A stretch of 34,719 nt of DNA. Origin: Candidatus Rokuibacteriota bacterium. GTDB lineage: Bacteria; Methylomirabilota; Methylomirabilia; Rokubacteriales; CSP1-6. Positions 15,491 through 24,157 of the stretch are shown here, one piece after another. The stretch's first letter is position 1; every line of letters starts with the position of its first letter. The position numbers were made by a program, and so were the translations under genes. The notes beneath the pieces are model-generated. The model made no database searches. It had not been told where the DNA came from and worked only from the letters and a program-made list of their open reading frames with translations. Where the stretch lies: assembly GCA_016188005.1 (NCBI GenBank), contig JACPIQ010000088.1, positions 1 to 34,719 on the forward strand, in the 5' to 3' direction.

Positions 15491-16384
15491 CTAGACCCTC
15501 TCGATGGTCGCCTTGCCGAAGATGCCGTACGGCCGGACCATCAGCGCGATGATCATCAGCAGGTAGGGGGCGAAGTCCTTGGTCCCGCCCCCCACCCAGG
15601 GATCCACGTAGCCAGCGGCCACGTTCTCGACGATGCCGACGATCAGCCCGCCGAGGATGGCCCCGGGGACCGAGTCGAGGCCTCCCAGGATGACCACCGG
15701 GAAGACCTTGAAGCCCACCAGGGCCAGGTGCACGTCCACCCCCAGGAGGCTGCCCCAGATGATCCCGCCGAGGGCCGACACGACGCCGGCCATGGCCCAG
15801 GCCAGCGCGAAGTAGCGCTCCACGTTGATCCCCATGGCCATGGCCACCTGCTGGTTGTCGGCCACCGCCCGCATCGCGATGCCCTTGCGGCTCTTCAGGA
15901 AGAACCAGCCGAAGGCCGCCAGGAAGAGCAGGCTCACCACGGCGCCCAGGAGCTGGATGGGCGGGATGAAGAGCGGCCCCCACACGATGGGGGAATCGCT
16001 GATGGGCAGCGACAGGGACCGCGTCTCGGCCCCCCAGAGGAGCGGTCCGAGGCCGCGCAGCACGGCGGCGAGCCCGATCGTGGCCATGATCACGGCGACG
16101 ATGGGCCGGCCGATGAGCGGCCGCAGCACGACGCGCTCCAGCCCGAAGCCGAAGCCGATCATGCCGCCCAGTCCCGCCGCCACCGCCAGCCAGAGCGGGG
16201 CGCCGTACAGCGCCATCGCCGCGGCCACGCCCCACCCCGCGATCATGACGAACTCGCCCTGGGCGAAGTTGATGGCGTCCGTGGCCTTGTAGACCAGGAC
16301 GAAGCCGAGGGCGATGAGGGAGTACATCAGCCCGATCAGGATGCCGTTGGACAGGAGCAGCGAGAAGAACTGCCAGTCAAGCAT
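15491..16384 (-). CDS. livH: Liv-type ABC transporter permease LivH (copy 1)
   Basis: A 297-residue permease, the partner of LivM. The N-terminal helices carry NGILIGLMYSLIALGFVLVYKATDAINFAQGEF at about 13-45, the most diagnostic LivH stretch. The coupling motif SRKGIAMRAVADNQQVAMAMGIN and the late KVFPVVILGGLDSVPGAILGGLIVG are present. Its ATG overlaps the stop of the acyl-CoA synthetase by 8 bp, showing that the synthetase is an integral part of this transporter operon rather than an insertion. Confidence 0.94.
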   Translation of the reverse strand: MLDWQFFSLLLSNGILIGLMYSLIALGFVLVYKATDAINFAQGEFVMIAGWGVAAAMALYGAPLWLAVAAGLGGMIGFGFGLERVVLRPLIGRPIVAVIMATIGLAAVLRGLGPLLWGAETRSLSLPISDSPIVWGPLFIPPIQLLGAVVSLLFLAAFGWFFLKSRKGIAMRAVADNQQVAMAMGINVERYFALAWAMAGVVSALGGIIWGSLLGVDVHLALVGFKVFPVVILGGLDSVPGAILGGLIVGIVENVAAGYVDPWVGGGTKDFAPYLLMIIALMVRPYGIFGKATIERV

Positions 16385-18296
16385 GGGCCAGGGTCCCCGA
16401 GTCGACCTCTTGGATGCGCGCGCGCGACTGGAGCGTCGCCTGGCGGCCGTCCTCGTAGGTGATGACGGTCGCCAGCTCCACCTCGCCTCGGCCCGAATAG
16501 AAGGCGTCGATGATCGCGGCGTACTTCTCGGCGATGAACCGGCGCCGCACCTTCCGCGTGCGCGTCATCTCGGCGTCATCGGCCTCGAGATCCTTGGTGA
16601 GGAGCAGGAAGCGCCGGACCTTTGACGCCTCGGGCAGGGTCGCGTTGCACTTGGCGATCTCCTCCCGGATCAGCTCGCGCACCTCGTCCTTCTGGGAGAG
16701 GTCCATGTAGGAGGTGTACGGCAGCCCCCGGCGCTCGGCCCAGTTGCCCACCGTGCTGAGGTCGATGGCGACCATGGCGGCGACGAATGGTCGGTCGTGG
16801 CCGAACCCCACCGCCTCGCGGATGAAGGGGCTGAACTTCAGCTTGTTCTCGATGAACTGCGGCGCGAAGGGCGTCCCGTCGGCCAGCTGACCCACGTCCT
16901 TCGCCCGGTCGATGATGACGAGATGGCCGCGCGGATCGAGGAAGCCGGCGTCGCCCGTGTGGAACCAGCCCTCGGCGTCCAGCACCTCGCGCGTGGCCTC
17001 CTCGGCCTTGAAGTACCCCCGGAAGACACCGCCACCGCGGATCAGCACCTCGCCGCGCTCGGCGACCCTGACCTCGATCGCGGGGTACGGGCGGCCGGCG
17101 GTCGTGGGGTTCGCCTCCGTGTCCGGCTGCTGCGAGACGAAGCCCGTCGTCTCGGTGGAGCCGTACACCTGCTTGAGGTTGACCCCGATGGAGCGGAAGA
17201 AGCGGAAGGTGTCGGGCCCCAGCGGGGCGCCGCCCGTGTAGGCCCAGCGCGCCCGGCCGAGCCCCAGCTGGTCGCGGATCGGGCCGTAGACGAAGAACTC
17301 CCCCAGCAGACACGCGAGCCGGAGCCCCAGGGGCACGGGTGTGCCGTCTGCGCGCAGGATCTCCGCGCGCTCGGCGACGTCCCGGAACCGCTCGAAGACC
17401 CACCGCTTGAGGCGCGTCGAGTCCGCGGCACGCACCTGCACGGAGGTGAGCATGTTCTCCCAGATCCGGGGCGGTGCCAGGACGGCCGTCGGCCCCAGCT
17501 CGCGCAGGTCGCGCTGGACGGTCTCGGGGCTCTCGGGGCAGTTGCAGGTGAATCCGACCATGAGCCCCACGACGAGGGTGTAGAAGGAGTCACCCACCCA
17601 GGCCATGGGCAGGTAGGCGAGCCAGTCGTCCTCGCGCCGCACGTCCTCGACCGACAGGAAGCCCTCGGCGGTGGCAAGCGCATTGGCGTGGGTGAGCATC
17701 GCCCCCTTGGGGTTGCCGGTGGTGCCCGAGGTGTAGCAGATGAAGGCCAGGTCCTCGGGCGTCCCGCGCTCGATCGCCGCCTCGAAGTAGCGGGGGTGCT
17801 CCTCCCCGAACTTCCGGCCGATCTCCTCCACGTCGGTGAAGGCGCGGAGCCAGTCGAAGCGGTAGTGGGTCATCCCACGCGGGTCCTCGTAGATCACGTG
17901 GCGGAGGGCGGGAAGCTCGGCCCTGAGCGCAAGGATCTTGTCCACCTGCTCCTGGTCCTCGGCCACGATGATCGAGACCTCGGCGTGCGCCAGCACGTAC
18001 GCCAGCTCCCGGGCGATGGAGTCCTGGTACAGCGGCACGGAGGCACCGCCCAGCGCCTGCGCCGCGACCTGCGCCGCGTAGAGGCGCGGGCGGTTGTCGC
18101 CGATCACGGTGAGCTTGTCGCCCCGGCCGAACCCGAGCGCCGCCAGGCCGAGGGCGAAGTCGCGGATGTGGTCGTGGTACTGGCGCCAGGTGTAGGACTG
18201 CCAGATCCCACGGTCCTTCTCCCGCATGGCGGGCCGCTCGCCGAACTCCCTGGCGTTGCGCTCCAGCAGCCGGGGGAGCGTGCCGGGTTCAGCCAC
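16377..18296 (-). CDS. Long-chain acyl-CoA synthetase-like AMP-forming ligase (copy 1)
   Basis: A 639-residue enzyme of the long-chain acyl-CoA synthetase branch, which converts a fatty or other organic acid to its CoA thioester via an acyl-adenylate. The P-loop YTSGTTGNPKG is at 188-198, with YLPMAWVGD, KQVYGSTETTG, and GWFHTGDAGFLD then IDRAKDVGQL in the hinge. The C-terminal TRTRKVRRRFI fits this branch. The start is GTG, overlapping the livG stop by 8 bp, and the 3' end overlaps livH by 8 bp. Being wedged between livG and livH suggests uptake coupled to activation, with the synthetase trapping imported acid. It is a paralogue of the synthetase at 24154-26145. Confidence 0.93.
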   Translation of the reverse strand: MAEPGTLPRLLERNAREFGERPAMREKDRGIWQSYTWRQYHDHIRDFALGLAALGFGRGDKLTVIGDNRPRLYAAQVAAQALGGASVPLYQDSIARELAYVLAHAEVSIIVAEDQEQVDKILALRAELPALRHVIYEDPRGMTHYRFDWLRAFTDVEEIGRKFGEEHPRYFEAAIERGTPEDLAFICYTSGTTGNPKGAMLTHANALATAEGFLSVEDVRREDDWLAYLPMAWVGDSFYTLVVGLMVGFTCNCPESPETVQRDLRELGPTAVLAPPRIWENMLTSVQVRAADSTRLKRWVFERFRDVAERAEILRADGTPVPLGLRLACLLGEFFVYGPIRDQLGLGRARWAYTGGAPLGPDTFRFFRSIGVNLKQVYGSTETTGFVSQQPDTEANPTTAGRPYPAIEVRVAERGEVLIRGGGVFRGYFKAEEATREVLDAEGWFHTGDAGFLDPRGHLVIIDRAKDVGQLADGTPFAPQFIENKLKFSPFIREAVGFGHDRPFVAAMVAIDLSTVGNWAERRGLPYTSYMDLSQKDEVRELIREEIAKCNATLPEASKVRRFLLLTKDLEADDAEMTRTRKVRRRFIAEKYAAIIDAFYSGRGEVELATVITYEDGRQATLQSRARIQEVDSGTLAHA

Positions 18297-19104
18297 GGGC
18301 GGCTCCGGCGGCGGACTTCTTGGTCTCGCCGAGGTAGGCCTTGATCACCTTCGGGTTCGCCCGCACCTCGTCGGGCGTGCCCTCGGCGATCTTCTGCCCC
18401 ATGTCCAGCACCGCCACGCGGTCGGAGATGTCCATCACCACCCCCATGTCGTGCTCGATGAGGATGACGGTCGTGCCCCACTCCTCGTTGACGTCGAGGA
18501 TGAAGCGCGCCATGTCCTCCTTCTCCTCCTGGTTCATGCCCCCCATGGGCTCATCGAGCAGCAGCACCTTGGGCGAGAGCGCCAGCGCGCGGCCGAGCTC
18601 CACCCGCTTCTGCAGCCCGTACGCCAGCGAGCCCGTCGGGCGCCTCCGGAGGTCCTGGATCTTGAGGAAGTCGATGATGTCCTCCACCACGCGACGGTGC
18701 GCCACCTCCTCCTTCTGGGCGAGCCCCCAGTAGATCACGGAGCCGAGCACCCCCGACCGTATGTGGACGTGGCGCCCCAGCATGAGGTTGTCGAGCACCG
18801 TCATGCCCTTGAACAGGGCGATGTTCTGGAAGGTCCGCGCCACCCCCAGCTCGGCGATCCGGCTCGGCGAGAAGTCGGTGACCTCCGTCTCATCGAGGAC
18901 GATGCGCCCGCTGTCGGGGTGGTAGAAGCCGCTGATCATGTTGAGCAGCGAGGTCTTCCCCGCGCCGTTGGGCCCGATCACCGACATGAGCTCGCCGCGG
19001 GTCACATCCAGTCGCACGCCCGTCACGGCCTGGACGCCGCCGAAGGCTTTCGACACCCCCTCGATCCGCAGCTGCGTCTGCGGCGTCGCTGGCGGCCCGG
19101 TCAC
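18289..19104 (-). CDS. livG: Liv-type ABC transporter ATP-binding protein LivG (copy 1)
   Basis: This ATPase is about 271 residues, with Walker A GPNGAGKT near 44-51, the LivG-specific ARTFQNIALFKGMTVLDNLM, an atypical signature (LAYGLQKRVELGRAL in place of LSGGQ), Walker B LLLDEP and the H-loop IEHDMGVVMDISD. The degenerate signature is shared with the other LivG here and is known in this transporter class. The GTG at 19104 is preferred because it overlaps the livF stop by 4 bp (GTGA), as at two other junctions in the operon. A GTG at 19113 would add three residues. It pairs with a LivF at the LivHM cytoplasmic face. Confidence 0.92.
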   Translation of the reverse strand: MTGPPATPQTQLRIEGVSKAFGGVQAVTGVRLDVTRGELMSVIGPNGAGKTSLLNMISGFYHPDSGRIVLDETEVTDFSPSRIAELGVARTFQNIALFKGMTVLDNLMLGRHVHIRSGVLGSVIYWGLAQKEEVAHRRVVEDIIDFLKIQDLRRRPTGSLAYGLQKRVELGRALALSPKVLLLDEPMGGMNQEEKEDMARFILDVNEEWGTTVILIEHDMGVVMDISDRVAVLDMGQKIAEGTPDEVRANPKVIKAYLGETKKSAAGAARG

Positions 19105-19903
19105 GAGAGCCACCGCTTGCGCCGCTTGTAGTGCTTGACGTCGCGGTAGCTCTTGCGCTGGCCCACGCCCGAGAGCCCCAGGTAGAACTCCTTGACGTCC
19201 TCGTTCTCGCCGATGGTCGTACGGTCGCCGTCCAGCACGATCCGCCCGTTCTCCATGATGTAGGCGTACTGGGCCACGCGGAGCGCCATGGCGGCGTTCT
19301 GCTCGGCCAGGAGCACGGCCACCTTCTCGTCCCGGTTGAGCCGGGTGACGATGTCGAAGATCTCGGCGACCAGCATGGGCGCCAGGCCCATGGAGGGCTC
19401 GTCCAGCAGCATGAGCCTCGGATGGGCCATGAGCGCGCGACCGATCGCCACCATCTGCTGCTCGCCTCCGGAGATGTAACCGGCGTCGATCCCCCGCCGT
19501 TCCGCGAGCCGCGGGAAGTAGGCGTAGACGCGTTCCAGGTCCTGCTGGATGGCGCGGCCGTTGGGGCGCGTATAGGCGCCGGCCAGCAGGTTCTCCTCCG
19601 CGGTGACCGCCGCCCCTCCATCACCTGGACGATCCCGTGCCGCACCACCTCGGCCGCGTTCTTCCGCTGCAGGGGCTCGCCCAGGAGCTCGATGCTGCCC
19701 TTGGTGACGTCGCCCCGCTCCGTCCGCAGGAGCCCGGAGATGGACTTGAGCGTCGTCGACTTGCCCGCGCCGTTGGCCCCGAGGAGGGCGACGATGCCCC
19801 CCTCGGGGACCTGGAGCGACACGCCCTTCAACACGAGGATCACGTGGTCGTAGATCACCTCGATGTTGTTGACCGCCAACAGCGGTCGGGCAGCCTCCGT
19901 CAC
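19101..19903 (-). pseudogene. livF: LivF ATP-binding protein (copy 2), frameshifted
   Basis: The N-terminal part (GTG start at 19903 with AGGAGG upstream) carries Walker A GANGAGKS and runs to VMEGRR. The rest, including GRALMAHPRLMLLDEPS and the basic tail KSYRDVKHYKRRKRWLS, is in another frame. Aligning codons with the intact LivF at 12247-13041 shows that 13 nt are missing at about 19606/19607. The five codons for V-F-E-H-L after GRR are reduced to two bases before the T-A-E-E-N-L segment. The signature motif lies downstream of the break, so the unframed product would have no ATPase core. A real deletion, an assembly error or programmed shifting are all possible. A real deletion would leave the system relying on the other LivF. 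Confidence 0.85.
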
Positions 19904-19925
19904 GGCCCCGGCCTCCTCTGCTCGC

Positions 19926-21248
19926 CTACTTCTCTTTCGAGCAGTCCCGCATGGTATAGCCGAGCTTCTTGCCCTCCACCACCGCGGCCTCCTCGAGCTT
20001 GGGCCGCACCACGTCGCGCATGGGCTCGATCCAGTCGGAGACGATGTTCCACTTCCTGCCGTCCCACTGCTGGACCAGCGCCATCCCGTTACCCTCGTGG
20101 TTCTCGCAGGTGACGCGGAGCGGGCGCAGCATCCCCTTCATGCCGAGCTCCTCGAGCCGCTTCTCCGTGAGGTTCAGGTTCTCGAAGCCCCACCGCACCT
20201 GCTCGCCCGTGAGCGGCTTGTTGCCGTACTTGGTCATGGCCGTGCGGATGCCCTCGACGTTGAGCATGGTGTTGATGAGCATGCGGTTGTACAGCGCCTC
20301 CCCGACCTTGGAGCGGTCGTTGCCGTAGGCGCCCTTCCCCTTGTCGTACAGGTGCGTGAAGATCTCCTGGTGCAGCTTGAAACCGGCCCCCGGGGCGTTG
20401 AAGGCCATGGACTTGTAGCCCTTCGCGGCATCGCCCGCCGGGATCACGTCGACCTCGGTCCCCGTCCACCAGTTGCCGACGACGTGGTCCATGGCGAAAC
20501 CGATGGCCGCGGCCTCCTTCACGGCGACCTGGTTCATGACTCCCCAGCCGGAGATGTAGATCCACTTCGGGTTGAGGCGGCGGATCTGCAGCCACGTGGC
20601 CTTCTGCTCCTGGCCGGGATGGTCCACGGCGAGCAGCGTCAGCTCGTATCCGTGCTTCTTGGCCAGCTCCTCGAGCACCGGGTTCGCCTCCCGGCCGTAG
20701 GGGCTGTTGTGGTAGATGTGGGCGATCTTCTTCCCCTTGAGCTTGTCGAGCCCGCCCTCCTGCGCACCCACGTACTTGATGAAAGCCGAGGCCTGGCTCC
20801 AGTAGGTCATGGGGAAGTTGAACACCCACGGGAACCAGCGCCCGTCGGCCGATGCCGTCATGCCATAGCCCATGGAGTGGACGACGACCTTGTCCACCGG
20901 CGCCTTGGGGATGAGCTGGTAGGTGACGCCCGTGCTGTACGGGTTGACGATCACCGGGCTCTTCGACTTCAGCCGCTCGTAGCACTCCACCGCCTGCTTG
21001 GTGTCGTACTGCATCTCGCACTCCTCGAACACGATCTTGACGCCGTTGATCCCGCCGTCCCGCTGGTTGAGGAGGTTGAGGTAGTCATTGGCGCCGTTGG
21101 CGATGGGGATCCCGCTGGGAGCATAGGGGCCTGTCCGGTAGGTCAGGATCGGCAGGAAGATCTCCCCAGCTGCCTGGGCGATGCTGACCAGGGGACCAAC
21201 GGCAAGGGCCGCGGCCATCACGACGATCAAAAGGACTCTCGATTTCAT
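19926..21248 (-). CDS. Liv-type ABC transporter substrate-binding protein (copy 2)
   Basis: A 440-residue periplasmic-binding protein. It has a signal peptide (MKSRVLLIVVMAAALAVGPL, likely cleaved after QAA near residue 27). The mature protein starts GEIFLPILTYRTGPYAPSG, with NLLNQRDGGINGVKIVFEECE, the expected first-lobe pattern. Cysteines at about 72 and 88 and near the C terminus (MRDCSKE) could form disulfides. The ATG has GAGGAGA upstream. It lies 16 bp after livM and 22 bp before the frameshifted livF. Its sequence is clearly diverged from binding protein 1, which points to a different ligand; the ligand is not identifiable. Confidence 0.92.
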   Translation of the reverse strand: MKSRVLLIVVMAAALAVGPLVSIAQAAGEIFLPILTYRTGPYAPSGIPIANGANDYLNLLNQRDGGINGVKIVFEECEMQYDTKQAVECYERLKSKSPVIVNPYSTGVTYQLIPKAPVDKVVVHSMGYGMTASADGRWFPWVFNFPMTYWSQASAFIKYVGAQEGGLDKLKGKKIAHIYHNSPYGREANPVLEELAKKHGYELTLLAVDHPGQEQKATWLQIRRLNPKWIYISGWGVMNQVAVKEAAAIGFAMDHVVGNWWTGTEVDVIPAGDAAKGYKSMAFNAPGAGFKLHQEIFTHLYDKGKGAYGNDRSKVGEALYNRMLINTMLNVEGIRTAMTKYGNKPLTGEQVRWGFENLNLTEKRLEELGMKGMLRPLRVTCENHEGNGMALVQQWDGRKWNIVSDWIEPMRDVVRPKLEEAAVVEGKKLGYTMRDCSKEK

Positions 21249-21264
21249 GGATGTCTCCTCTCGG

Positions 21265-22341
21265 TTAGTGGGGAAACGGCCACAGCCGGAGCTTCTCCTT
21301 CCCGATCTGCCAGAGCCGCGCCAGCCCGTGCGGCTCGACGATGAGGAAGAAGAGGATGAGCCCCCCGAAGACCATCAACTCGAGCTGCTTCAGGATAGCC
21401 ACCGACAGGGCGATGCCGAGCGTGTGCGGCACGTTGGTCAGGAAGATGGGGACCACGATGATGAACGCGGCGCCGAGGATCGACCCCAGGACGCTGCCCA
21501 GGCCGCCGACGATCACCATGAAGAGCACGAGGAAGGACTGGGTGATGTCGAAGGCCAGGGTCTCGGCACTGCCGAGGAACAGGAAGACCAGCTCCGCGCC
21601 CGCGATCCCGCAGTAGAACGAGGAGATCGCGAAGGCCAGGAGCTTGGTCCTGAGCGGCCGCACCCCGATGATCTCCGCGGCGATGTCGCGGTCGCGGATG
21701 GCCATCCACGCCCGCCCCACCCGGCCGCGCACCAGGTTCTTCGCCAGGAGGGCGAAGACGACGACGAAGGACAACGCCACCACGTACCGCGCCGACGCGG
21801 TGGCGTTGGGGCCGGTGACCACGATGCCGAGCACGGTGCGCCCCGGCGCCGTGATCGTGCCGGACGAGGCGTAGTTCACGAACCACGGCACCTTGTTGAA
21901 GAGCCAGATGAGGAAGAACTGCGAGGCCAGGGTGGCCACGGCCAGGTAGAAGCCCTTGATCCTGAGGCTCGGGATGCCGAAGACGATGCCGACCAGGGCC
22001 GCGATCACGCCCGAGAGCAGGAAGACCAGGATGATGTTGAGCCAGGGGAAGGCCGTGGAGAGCTTGAAGGCCGAGTAGGCCCCCACGGCCATGAAGCCGC
22101 CGGTGCCGAGGGAGAGCTGCCCGGCATAGCCCGTGAGGAGGTTCAGGCCCAGCGCCGCCAGCGCGTAGACGAGGAACGGGATCAGGACCGCCTGGAGCCA
22201 GTACTCGCTGCCGAGAAGCGGCGGCACGAGGAAGGCCGCGACCACGGCCCCCAGCACCACCACGCGGTCCTGGATGATCGGGAAGATCGCCTGGTCGGTC
22301 GCGTACGTGGACTTGAACTGCCCCGCCTCGCGGTAGATCAC
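21265..22341 (-). CDS. livM: Liv-type ABC transporter permease LivM (copy 2)
   Basis: A 358-residue permease with the motifs LGLNLLTGYAGQLSLGTGGFMAVGAY at about 65-90, GIPSLRIKGFYLAVATLASQFF and the coupling stretch GRVGRAWMAIRDRDIAAEIIGV. FMVIVGGLGSVLGSILGA follows. The C terminus ends KLRLWPFPH. It starts with GTG at 22341. A GC-rich hairpin ends only 11 nt upstream of the start codon, where it could restrict ribosome access. The protein forms the channel together with LivH. Confidence 0.94.
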   Translation of the reverse strand: MIYREAGQFKSTYATDQAIFPIIQDRVVVLGAVVAAFLVPPLLGSEYWLQAVLIPFLVYALAALGLNLLTGYAGQLSLGTGGFMAVGAYSAFKLSTAFPWLNIILVFLLSGVIAALVGIVFGIPSLRIKGFYLAVATLASQFFLIWLFNKVPWFVNYASSGTITAPGRTVLGIVVTGPNATASARYVVALSFVVVFALLAKNLVRGRVGRAWMAIRDRDIAAEIIGVRPLRTKLLAFAISSFYCGIAGAELVFLFLGSAETLAFDITQSFLVLFMVIVGGLGSVLGSILGAAFIIVVPIFLTNVPHTLGIALSVAILKQLELMVFGGLILFFLIVEPHGLARLWQIGKEKLRLWPFPH

Positions 22342-22352
22342 GATTGACCAGC

Positions 22353-22384
22353 CTGGGGGGGAGCGACCGCCGCTCCTCCCCCAG
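22353..22384 (-). other. Hairpin immediately upstream of livM copy 2
   Basis: In the minus-strand RNA, CTGGGGGAGGAGCG pairs with CGCTCCCCCCCAG to give a 13 bp stem with one bulged A and a 5 nt loop. It lies in the 79 bp spacer between livH and livM, 11 nt before the livM GTG. There is no U-tract. It may stabilise the upstream mRNA segment, mask initiation or be partly an artefact of the C-rich run. Confidence 0.55.
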
Positions 22385-22420
22385 CCCCCCCCACCGATTC
22401 CCGGGCAACACGCAGCGCCG

Positions 22421-23356
22421 TCATACGCGCTCGATGATCCTTTCGCCGAAGAGCCCCTGGGGCCGGAACACGAGGAAGGCCAGCGCCACCACGTACGCGA
22501 ACCAGTTCTCGATGGCGCCGCCCACCAGCGGGCCCCAGTACACCTCCCCGATCTTCTCCCCCACCCCGATGATGAGCCCGCCGACGATGGCCCCGGGCAC
22601 CGAGGTGAAGCCGCCCAGGATCAGCACCGGCAGCGCCTTCAGCGCGATCAGCGACAGGCTGAACTGGACGCCGCTCTTGGCGCCCCACATGATCCCGGCC
22701 ACGATGGCCACGAGCCCCGCCACCGCCCAGACCACCACCCAGATGGTCTTCAGCGGGATGCCGAGGGACAGCGCCGCCTCGTGGTCGTCGGCGACGGCCC
22801 TGAGCGCCCGGCCGATCCGCGTGCGCTGGAAGAACACCGCGAGCACGGCCACCAGGACACCCGCCGTCACCGCCGCGGACAGCTCCAGCTGGTTGATCTG
22901 GATCCCCGAGACCAGGAAGGAGCGGTCGGGGATGCCCACGTCGAGCTTCTTGACGTTGGCCCCCCAGAGCATCTCGCCGAAGCCTTCCAGGAAGAAGTTG
23001 AGCCCGATGGTGGCCATGAACAGGATGATGTGCTCCTGGTTGACCAGCGGGCGGAGCACGACGCGCTCGATGGCGAAGGCCAGCGCCACCATGATCGCCA
23101 TGGTGAGGACCAGCGCGACGGGCACCGGGACCCCGAGATCCATGAGGCCCACGAGGTTGAGGGCGGCGAACAGCACCATGACACCCTGGGCGAAGTTGAA
23201 CACCCCCGAGGCCTTGAAGATGAGCACGAAGCCCAGCGCCACCAGCGAGTACATGAGCCCCGCGGCCACTCCGCCGATCAGCACCTCGGCGAAGAACCGG
23301 GGATTCGAAACGATGTCCGCGAAGGGAGCGACCAGGACCGCGTTCAGGAGGTCCAT
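22421..23356 (-). CDS. livH: Liv-type ABC transporter permease LivH (copy 2)
   Basis: A permease of 311 residues from the ATG at 23356; a GTG directly before it (23359) is an alternative. Diagnostic LivH stretches are GGVAAGLMYSLVALGFVLIFKASGVFNFAQG at about 28-58, the coupling motif RTRIGRALRAVADDHEAALSLGIP and KALPVLILGGFTSVPGAIVGGLIIG. The gene lies 12 bp after livG. It forms the membrane channel with LivM copy 2 and differs enough from LivH copy 1 to indicate an old duplication or separate origin. Confidence 0.93.
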   Translation of the reverse strand: MDLLNAVLVAPFADIVSNPRFFAEVLIGGVAAGLMYSLVALGFVLIFKASGVFNFAQGVMVLFAALNLVGLMDLGVPVPVALVLTMAIMVALAFAIERVVLRPLVNQEHIILFMATIGLNFFLEGFGEMLWGANVKKLDVGIPDRSFLVSGIQINQLELSAAVTAGVLVAVLAVFFQRTRIGRALRAVADDHEAALSLGIPLKTIWVVVWAVAGLVAIVAGIMWGAKSGVQFSLSLIALKALPVLILGGFTSVPGAIVGGLIIGVGEKIGEVYWGPLVGGAIENWFAYVVALAFLVFRPQGLFGERIIERV

Positions 23357-23368
23357 CACGCCGCCCCG

Positions 23369-24157
23369 TCACTCATGGGGCACGCCCAGGTAGGCGTCGA
23401 TCACCGCCGGGTCCTTGCGGACCTCGTCCGGCGTGCCCTCGGCGATCTTGCGCCCGTAGTCCAGCACCACCACGCGGTCGGAGATGTCCATCACCACGCT
23501 CATGTCGTGCTCGACGAGCGCGATCGTCGTCCCGAACTCGTCGTGGACGTCGAGGATGAAGCGGCACATGTCCTCCTTCTCCTCGATGTTCATCCCTGCC
23601 ATGGGCTCGTCGAGCAGCAGGAGGACGGGCTCGGCGGCCAGCGCCCGGGCCAGCTCCACCCGCTTCTGGAGACCGTAGGGCAGGCGCGCGGCGAGCGTCT
23701 TGCGGATCGCCTGGATCTCCAGGAAGTCGATGATCTTCTCCACGAAGGCCCGGTGCGCCAGCTCCTGGCGCCTCGCGGACCCCCAGTAGAGGGCCTCCAG
23801 GACGAAGGACCCGCGCATCTTGAGCAGCCGGCCCGTCATGATGTTGTCCAGCACCGTCATGCCCTTGAAGAGGGCCACGTTCTGGAAGGTGCGCGCGATC
23901 CCGAGGGCGGCCACGTCATAGGGCTTGAAGTTGGTCCGGTCCTGGCCGTCGAAGCGGATGTGCCCCTCGTAGGGATGGTAGAAGCCGCTGACGACGTTGA
24001 TCAGCGACGTCTTGCCGGCGCCGTTGGGCCCGATGACCGCCACGATCTCGCCCCGCCCGACCTCGATGCTCACGCGCTGCAGCGCCTGGACGGCGCCGAA
24101 GGCCACGCTGATCCCGTCCACCTCCAGCAGCGGGCGCGCCGCGGGCGCGGCTGTCAC
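23369..24157 (-). CDS. livG: Liv-type ABC transporter ATP-binding protein LivG (copy 2)
   Basis: A 262-residue ATPase with Walker A GPNGAGKT at 43-50, ARTFQNVALFKGMTVLDNIM at about 88-107, the degenerate signature LPYGLQKRVELARAL at about 159-173, Walker B LLLLDEP and VEHDMSVVMDISD. The GTG start at 24157 overlaps the acyl-CoA synthetase stop by 4 bp (GTGA). This excludes the long open frame that continues upstream in the same phase. It pairs with the LivF that is frameshifted in this assembly; sharing LivF copy 1 is a possibility. Confidence 0.93.
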   Translation of the reverse strand: MTAAPAARPLLEVDGISVAFGAVQALQRVSIEVGRGEIVAVIGPNGAGKTSLINVVSGFYHPYEGHIRFDGQDRTNFKPYDVAALGIARTFQNVALFKGMTVLDNIMTGRLLKMRGSFVLEALYWGSARRQELAHRAFVEKIIDFLEIQAIRKTLAARLPYGLQKRVELARALAAEPVLLLLDEPMAGMNIEEKEDMCRFILDVHDEFGTTIALVEHDMSVVMDISDRVVVLDYGRKIAEGTPDEVRKDPAVIDAYLGVPHE

